In this document: positions 7,381-10,602 of the stretch, in pieces
Position numbering within the stretch: position 1 is the stretch's first letter
How the letters are laid out: each line of letters opens with the position of its first letter
Assembly: GCA_007118555.1 (NCBI GenBank)
Contig: SKRJ01000015.1
Span: 1-10,602, forward strand
Source: Anaerolineae bacterium
GTDB lineage: Bacteria > Chloroflexota > Anaerolineae > UBA1429
Direction: 5' to 3'
Length of the DNA: 10,602 nt
Translations under genes and position numbers: made by a program
The notes under the pieces: model-generated
The model's input: only the letters and a program-made list of their open reading frames with translations
Told to the model about the DNA's origin: nothing
Database searches by the model: none

Positions 7381-8235
7381 ATGAGGGGTGTGGATCAAGT
7401 CCCCGACTATGTCGTTGTGGGCCACGTCACCAAGGACCTAGCTCCGGACGATGGGTATCGCCTGGGCGGAACAGCCACCTACTCAGGGCTGGCCGCTCTG
7501 CGTCTTGGGCTGCAGGTGGGCGTGCTCACCAGTTTGAGCGACGACGTCGAGCCCTTTCCCGAGAACTCGGTCTGGGTGTCGTCCCGTGCCAGTGAGCAAT
7601 CCACCATTTTTGAGAACATCTATCTGGGGCGGGAGCGCAGGCAATATGTGCGCGGCGTCGCGTCGCGACTGACGACGGAGGATGTGCCCCCGGCGTGGCA
7701 AGAGTCCGGCATTGTGCATCTCGGGCCGATAGCTCAAGAGGTGAGCCCCGAGCTGGCCGAACTGTTTCCGCAAGCCCTGATCGGCGTGACCCCCCAGGGA
7801 TGGCTGCGGCGTTGGGATGAGGACGGGCTTGTCTCGCCCATTCCCTGGCCCCATGGCGAAGCCATCCTGGATCGGGCGGATGTGATTGTGCTGAGCCTGG
7901 AAGATCTGGGTGGGGACAGACAGCAGCTCGAGGCCCTCCGACGCAAGACACGCCTGCTGGTGCTGACGCTGGGCGAAAAGGGCTCTCTGGTATATCATCA
8001 GGGTGGGCATCAGCGCGTCCCCGCCTTTCAGGCACACGAGGTCGACCCGACCGGGGCCGGTGATGTGTTTGCCACCGGGTTCCTCGTTCGCTATCGCGAG
8101 ACAAGAGACCCCATCGAATCGGCGCGCTTTGCGAACTGCGTGGCATCCTTTGTGGTGGAAGGGGTCGGCGCATCGAGTTTGCCGACGAGAGAGCGGGTAG
8201 AAGAGCGCCTCAAGTGCGGCCGTATCCGTGCCTAG
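7381..8235 (+). CDS. PfkB-family carbohydrate/nucleoside kinase
   Basis: A ribokinase-fold kinase expected to phosphorylate a sugar, nucleoside or related alcohol with ATP; the substrate is not identifiable. The 284-residue product is slightly short for the family. The N-terminal region has a conserved double glycine (LGGTATYSGLAAL, 28-40) corresponding to the substrate-side PfkB signature. The second signature is DPTGAGDVFATGFL (222-235), with D228 as the probable catalytic base and the GAGD anion hole. VLTLGEKGSL (194-203) matches the ATP-side strand. Start at ATG 7381, 7 bp after jag; there is no strong ribosome-binding site, so translational coupling is likely. A GTG at 7390 is a possible alternative. 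The frame is open upstream but overlaps jag and has no homology-like content there. Placement between jag and parA is unusual for this family. Confidence 0.88.
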   Translation: MRGVDQVPDYVVVGHVTKDLAPDDGYRLGGTATYSGLAALRLGLQVGVLTSLSDDVEPFPENSVWVSSRASEQSTIFENIYLGRERRQYVRGVASRLTTEDVPPAWQESGIVHLGPIAQEVSPELAELFPQALIGVTPQGWLRRWDEDGLVSPIPWPHGEAILDRADVIVLSLEDLGGDRQQLEALRRKTRLLVLTLGEKGSLVYHQGGHQRVPAFQAHEVDPTGAGDVFATGFLVRYRETRDPIESARFANCVASFVVEGVGASSLPTRERVEERLKCGRIRA

Positions 8236-8268
8236 GCGTTAGAACGGGCTGAGGGAAAGTGGGATACC

Positions 8269-9036
8269 ATGGGCCGCATCTATGCGCTAGCCAACCAAAA
8301 GGGCGGCGTCGGCAAAACCACAACGGCTGTGAATCTGGGCGCTTATCTGGCGAGTCACGACAAGCGCGTGTTGTTGGTAGATATGGACCCACAGGCGAAC
8401 GCCACCAGCAGCCTGGGCGTGGACAAGAACGCCCTCTCGCGATCGGTGTACGACGTTCTGATCGGCGCTACGTCCCCCGCCAGCCTGACGATGGTCACCG
8501 GATGCCCGGGGCTGGACTTGCTGCCTTCCTCGCCGGCGCTTGCCGGCGCCGAGGTCGAGCTGCTACAGGTGGCCGGGCGCGAAACGCGTCTGCGCCATGC
8601 CCTGCAGCAGGTGAGGCAGCGCTATGACATCGTCCTGATCGATACGCCCCCAAGCCTGGGCATGCTGACCGTCAATGCCCTTACCGCATCGGATGGCGTC
8701 TTTATCCCCATTCAGTGCGAGTATCTGCCGCTGGAGGGGCTGGCGCAGCTCTTGCATACCATCGAGCTGATCCGGCAGCGCCTCAATCCGGACCTGGCGG
8801 TGCGCGGCCTGATCCTGACCATGTACGACCGGCGCACCAACATCGCCCGGCAGGTGGTCCAAGAGATCGTCGATTATTTTCCGACAACGGTGTTCCGATC
8901 GATCATCCCTCGCAACGTCAAGCTGGCCGAGGCGCCAAGCTATGGCGAGCCGATTCTGTCGTATGCGCCGGATTCTCCCGGGGGCCAGGCCTATAGCGCC
9001 CTTTGCCACGAGATCTTGACCTCAGAGTGGGCCTAG
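8269..9036 (+). CDS. parA: Chromosome-partitioning ATPase ParA (Soj)
   Basis: Walker-type ATPase that binds DNA nonspecifically in its ATP dimer form and moves or positions ParB-parS complexes. At 255 aa, with no N-terminal helix-turn-helix, it is the chromosomal Soj type. The deviant Walker A motif KGGVGKTT is at 11-18 with signature lysine K11. Walker A' is LLVDMDPQAN (35-44, D38 and D40) and Walker B is VLIDTPPSLG (about 122-131). The conserved C-terminal segment IIPRNVKLAEAPSYG follows (about 213-227). The ATG at 8269 follows a GAGGG at 8251-8255, a somewhat long spacing. It lies 33 bp after the kinase gene and 137 bp before parB. MinD is excluded by the ParA-type C-terminus and by the parB neighbour. 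Confidence 0.96.
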   Translation: MGRIYALANQKGGVGKTTTAVNLGAYLASHDKRVLLVDMDPQANATSSLGVDKNALSRSVYDVLIGATSPASLTMVTGCPGLDLLPSSPALAGAEVELLQVAGRETRLRHALQQVRQRYDIVLIDTPPSLGMLTVNALTASDGVFIPIQCEYLPLEGLAQLLHTIELIRQRLNPDLAVRGLILTMYDRRTNIARQVVQEIVDYFPTTVFRSIIPRNVKLAEAPSYGEPILSYAPDSPGGQAYSALCHEILTSEWA

Positions 9037-9173
9037 AGCTATCCCGGCTTGTTGGGTACAATGGGGATACGGGGGTACCCGATATATGGTGTCTATACAT
9101 GGCTGCGCTGGCTCGTTCAGAGGCCGTCGCAGCATGCCCCTGAGATGTGTCCTGCGCTCATCGGAGGTGATCC

Positions 9174-10043
9174 ATGGCGTCTAGAGCAAGGCGAGGTCTC
9201 GGCAAGGGTCTGGATGCCCTGATTCCCTCGGGGGGCGAGGCGCCGGGCCTGCGCAAAGTGAGCGTAGATGCTATCGTGCCCAACCCCATGCAGCCCCGCA
9301 GTGTGTTTGATGAGGAGATGCTGCAAGAGCTCGCCGATTCGATCCGGCAGATGGGGCTCATCCAGCCGCTGATCGTGCAAAGGATGAGCGGGGGCGAGGC
9401 GACGCAGCCGCCCCGCTACCAGTTGATCACCGGGGAACGGCGCTGGCGCGCTGCCCAGTTGGCGGGGCTGCGGCACGTGGATGTGGTGGTCAAAGAGGCC
9501 ACGCCGCAGGAGATGCTGGAGCTGGCGCTGGTCGAAAACATCCAGCGCGCCGACCTGAATCCCCTGGAAGAGGCGCACGCCTATGCCCAACTCTCGGACG
9601 AGTTTGGGCTCACACAGGAGCAGATCGCCGAACGGGTGGGGCGCAGCCGCGTGAGCGTCACCAACACGCTGCGGCTGTTGCGTCTTCCCGGCGACATTCA
9701 CGAGCTACTGCTCAGCGAGCAACTGGCCGAGGGGCACGCCCGGGCGTTGCTGATGCTCGAAGCCCAAGAGGAGCAGGTGGTCGTCGGCAAAGAGGTGGCC
9801 AAAAAGGGGCTCTCGGTGCGCCAGACCGAGGAACTGGTGCGGCGGTACCAGCGCAAGGAGCGGGAGGCGGGGCGCAAACAGACGCGCTCGCCCGAGACCG
9901 ATGCGCTGGAAAAAGAGTTCCGCGAGGCCCTGGGCACCAAGGTGGAGCTCTTTCGCTCCCGTAAGGGAGGGCGCCTGGTGATCCACTTTTACTCCGAAGA
10001 GGATCTGGAGAATCTGTACGACCAGCTCGTCGGCGACAAGTAA
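9174..10043 (+). CDS. parB: Chromosome-partitioning protein ParB (Spo0J), CTPase clamp
   Basis: Binds parS and, using CTP, closes into a clamp that slides along DNA to build the segregation complex; it also stimulates ParA ATPase. The 289 residues begin with the ParA-stimulating motif RRGLGKGLDALIP (6-18). CTP-binding boxes follow: NPMQPR (37-42), GERRWRA (87-93) and ENIQRADLNP (121-130). The helix-turn-helix that reads parS is at about 146-170 (LTQEQIAERVGRSRVSVTNTLRLLRL). A linker and a C-terminal dimerisation domain (about 245-289) complete the protein. The start is well supported by GGAGGTGA at 9163-9170. Length is typical. No parS-like palindrome was found by eye in the window, so the binding sites lie elsewhere or have an unfamiliar sequence. 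Confidence 0.97.
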   Translation: MASRARRGLGKGLDALIPSGGEAPGLRKVSVDAIVPNPMQPRSVFDEEMLQELADSIRQMGLIQPLIVQRMSGGEATQPPRYQLITGERRWRAAQLAGLRHVDVVVKEATPQEMLELALVENIQRADLNPLEEAHAYAQLSDEFGLTQEQIAERVGRSRVSVTNTLRLLRLPGDIHELLLSEQLAEGHARALLMLEAQEEQVVVGKEVAKKGLSVRQTEELVRRYQRKEREAGRKQTRSPETDALEKEFREALGTKVELFRSRKGGRLVIHFYSEEDLENLYDQLVGDK

Positions 10044-10068
10044 CCCCAAGACCAGACGAAATCCGAAT

Positions 10069-10097
10069 TTGACAGGGCCACGGGGAGCTGCTATACT
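10069..10097 (+). promoter_or_regulatory. Sigma70-type promoter P1 downstream of parB
   Basis: Perfect -35 TTGACA (10069-10074), 17-bp spacer, -10 TATACT (10092-10097). Predicted start near 10104. It lies only 26 bp after the parB stop, so it reads into the noncoding region. The bases around its -35 (CCGAATTTGACAGGG) are nearly repeated in P3. Confidence 0.7.
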
Positions 10098-10163
10098 TCT
10101 GGAGCAGTTGAAGAGAGGACCGGTCAGAGAGGGAGACGCGCCGAAAGGACGATTTTCCGCTAT

Positions 10164-10192
10164 TTGACGGCTCCGAGGGCCTGTGGTAACAT
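10164..10192 (+). promoter_or_regulatory. Weaker promoter-like element P2
   Basis: -35 TTGACG (10164-10169), 17-bp spacer, -10 TAACAT (10187-10192). Predicted start near 10199. Its -10 lies in the loop of the inverted repeat at 10171-10209. It is weaker than P1 and P3 and could be fortuitous, but the ideal spacing and the tandem arrangement support it. Confidence 0.45.
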
Positions 10193-10240
10193 ATGCAGGT
10201 GCTCGGGAGAAAACGCGATATCGAGCAAGGATGCTCATGA

Positions 10241-10277
10241 CGGTCGAATGCCTCATGTGCATCGACCGCCTTTTTTT
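10241..10277 (+). terminator. Rho-independent terminator
   Basis: The stem arms CGGTCGA and TCGACCG pair perfectly and extend by three more pairs (TGC/GCA) past a single bulged A, with a 7-nt loop. Two C residues and seven consecutive T residues follow (10271-10277). This is the only convincing intrinsic terminator in the window. It would end transcripts from P1 and P2 and any readthrough from parB, insulating the downstream P3 transcript. Confidence 0.75.
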
Positions 10278-10449
10278 GGAGTTGTGACAGACTCGAAAAA
10301 GGAAAAAGAGTCGCACTCTCAGCAACAGAGTCTCGAGTTCTGCAGGCCACAATGGCAGGCGGGACAATCGAGACCAGAACCTAAACAGTTCTAGAAATAG
10401 CTCCTCCGCAGGAGGGCAAAGGAAACGCTGGCAGAGCTTGCGGGCCGAT

Positions 10450-10478
10450 TTGACAGGGTCGGCAAAGGATGCTAGAAT
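10450..10478 (+). promoter_or_regulatory. Sigma70-type promoter P3 of the probable rRNA operon
   Basis: Perfect -35 TTGACA (10450-10455), 17-bp spacer, -10 TAGAAT (10473-10478). Predicted start near 10485. It is downstream of the terminator and directly precedes the leader-like sequence at the window end, so it is the best candidate main promoter for the rRNA operon. Confidence 0.7.
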
Positions 10479-10485
10479 AATCAAT

Positions 10486-10602
10486 GCGCTCCAGGAAAGC
10501 CGGTGAGCTCCGCAAGGGGCGGGCTGAGGGGCGAGGGGTTTCGCCAAGAGGCGGGACCGACACCTTAACAACTGGATAGTGGTAGAAACAAGCGAGTCCA
10601 AA
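10486..10602 (+). other. Probable rRNA operon leader with boxA-like antitermination signal
   Basis: The end of the window contains CTTAACAACTGGATAGTGG (10564-10582), which resembles the boxA region found before 16S genes (TTTAACA or TTTGAAAACTGG types in other bacteria). The tail up to 10602 also looks like the approach to a 16S gene. Upstream is a hairpin at 10530-10545 (GGCGA/TCGCC), possibly boxB-like, enclosed by longer-range pairs CGGT/ACCG (10501-10504 with 10556-10559) and CCGC/GCGG (10510-10513 with 10551-10554). The 16S gene itself would start beyond the window, so this call is inferred. Confidence 0.6.

Larger units (their letters stand above)
10104..10277 (+). ncRNA. Candidate structured small RNA between parB and rRNA leader
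   Basis: Promoter P1 and the terminator at 10241-10277 define a possible transcript of about 174 nt with no coding potential. It could form at least three hairpins. One is an imperfect stem at 10171-10209 (arms starting CTCCGAG and ending CTCGGGAG) with a 12-nt loop. A second is a short stem at 10223-10236 (GAGCA/TGCTC). The third is the terminator stem. A shorter product of about 80 nt could start at P2. The length resembles 6S RNA, but I could not pair the 5' and 3' ends as 6S requires, so I do not assign that family. Alternatives are a terminated upstream rRNA leader, or a terminator serving the parB operon with chance promoter matches. Confidence 0.4.
10044..10602. other. 559-bp noncoding signal-rich region after parB
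   Basis: No credible protein gene is present; open frames here lack ribosome-binding sites or run antisense to parB. The region holds three promoter-like elements (10069-10097, 10164-10192, 10450-10478), several RNA hairpins, one intrinsic terminator (10241-10277), and at its right end a sequence like a rRNA operon leader. Between 10278 and 10445 I see only short inverted repeats, for instance the arms CTCCT and AGGAG near 10401-10414, and the arms AGAAC and GTTCT near 10376-10392. No tRNA was recognised. Confidence 0.8.

Noticed and set aside
9099..9143. Fourteen-codon open frame upstream of parB
   Set aside because: No ribosome-binding site and no features of a leader peptide; short frames of this size are common by chance.
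10104..10277. Assignment of the candidate RNA to 6S RNA
   Set aside because: Length is similar, but I could not pair the 5' and 3' ends around a central bubble as 6S RNA requires.
9705..10601. Open frame of 298 codons on the minus strand reaching the window end
   Set aside because: It overlaps parB and the promoter/terminator region, has low-complexity Arg, Leu and Pro-rich content and no recognisable domain.
1..10602. CRISPR array, insertion sequence, prophage or defence island
   Set aside because: No regularly spaced direct repeats, terminal inverted repeats, transposase, integrase or known defence genes were seen; the genes are conserved housekeeping families with a uniform appearance.

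Overview
The window is ordinary, densely packed bacterial chromosome with moderately high GC. Gene families and order (lysS-greA, a MoxR ATPase, rpmH-rnpA-yidD-[PQQ-propeller lipoprotein]-yidC-jag, a PfkB-family kinase, parA-parB, then a probable rRNA leader) best fit a Chloroflexota bacterium, perhaps Anaerolineae-like. That placement is inferred from proteins and gene order; no 16S sequence lies inside the window. I see no transposase, integrase, CRISPR array, phage gene or tRNA.

Layout. Positions 1-1543 hold a minus-strand operon, greA followed by lysS, with lysS running off the left edge. A 224-bp divergent intergenic region carries a strong greA promoter on the minus strand and a MoxR promoter on the plus strand. 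From 1768 to 3334 a MoxR AAA+ ATPase is followed by a GNAT acetyltransferase. A consensus sigma70-type promoter (3454-3483) then starts a long plus-strand run: rpmH (51 aa), rnpA, yidD, a lipoprotein with eight PQQ-like blades, yidC, jag/khpB, a PfkB-family sugar kinase, parA and parB. Spacing is mostly 5 to 75 bp, and yidC overlaps jag by 32 bp.

The rpmH to parB run is the conserved replication-origin neighbourhood. It combines ribosome and tRNA maturation (L34, RNase P protein), membrane protein insertion (YidD, YidC), RNA binding (Jag/KhpB) and chromosome segregation (ParA, ParB). Here dnaA is not next to rpmH, and no DnaA-box cluster or parS site was found. Two accessory genes, the propeller lipoprotein and the PfkB kinase, sit inside the conserved block.

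The last 559 bp (10044-10602) contain no credible protein gene but are rich in signals. There are three sigma70-like promoters, all with 17-bp spacers, and an intrinsic terminator between the second and third. The window ends in a sequence resembling the boxA-containing leader of an rRNA operon. The first two promoters plus the terminator would yield a structured RNA of about 175 nt (or about 80 nt from the second promoter). That candidate small RNA is the least explained element in the window. I did not find a convincing new multi-gene defence or metabolic system.
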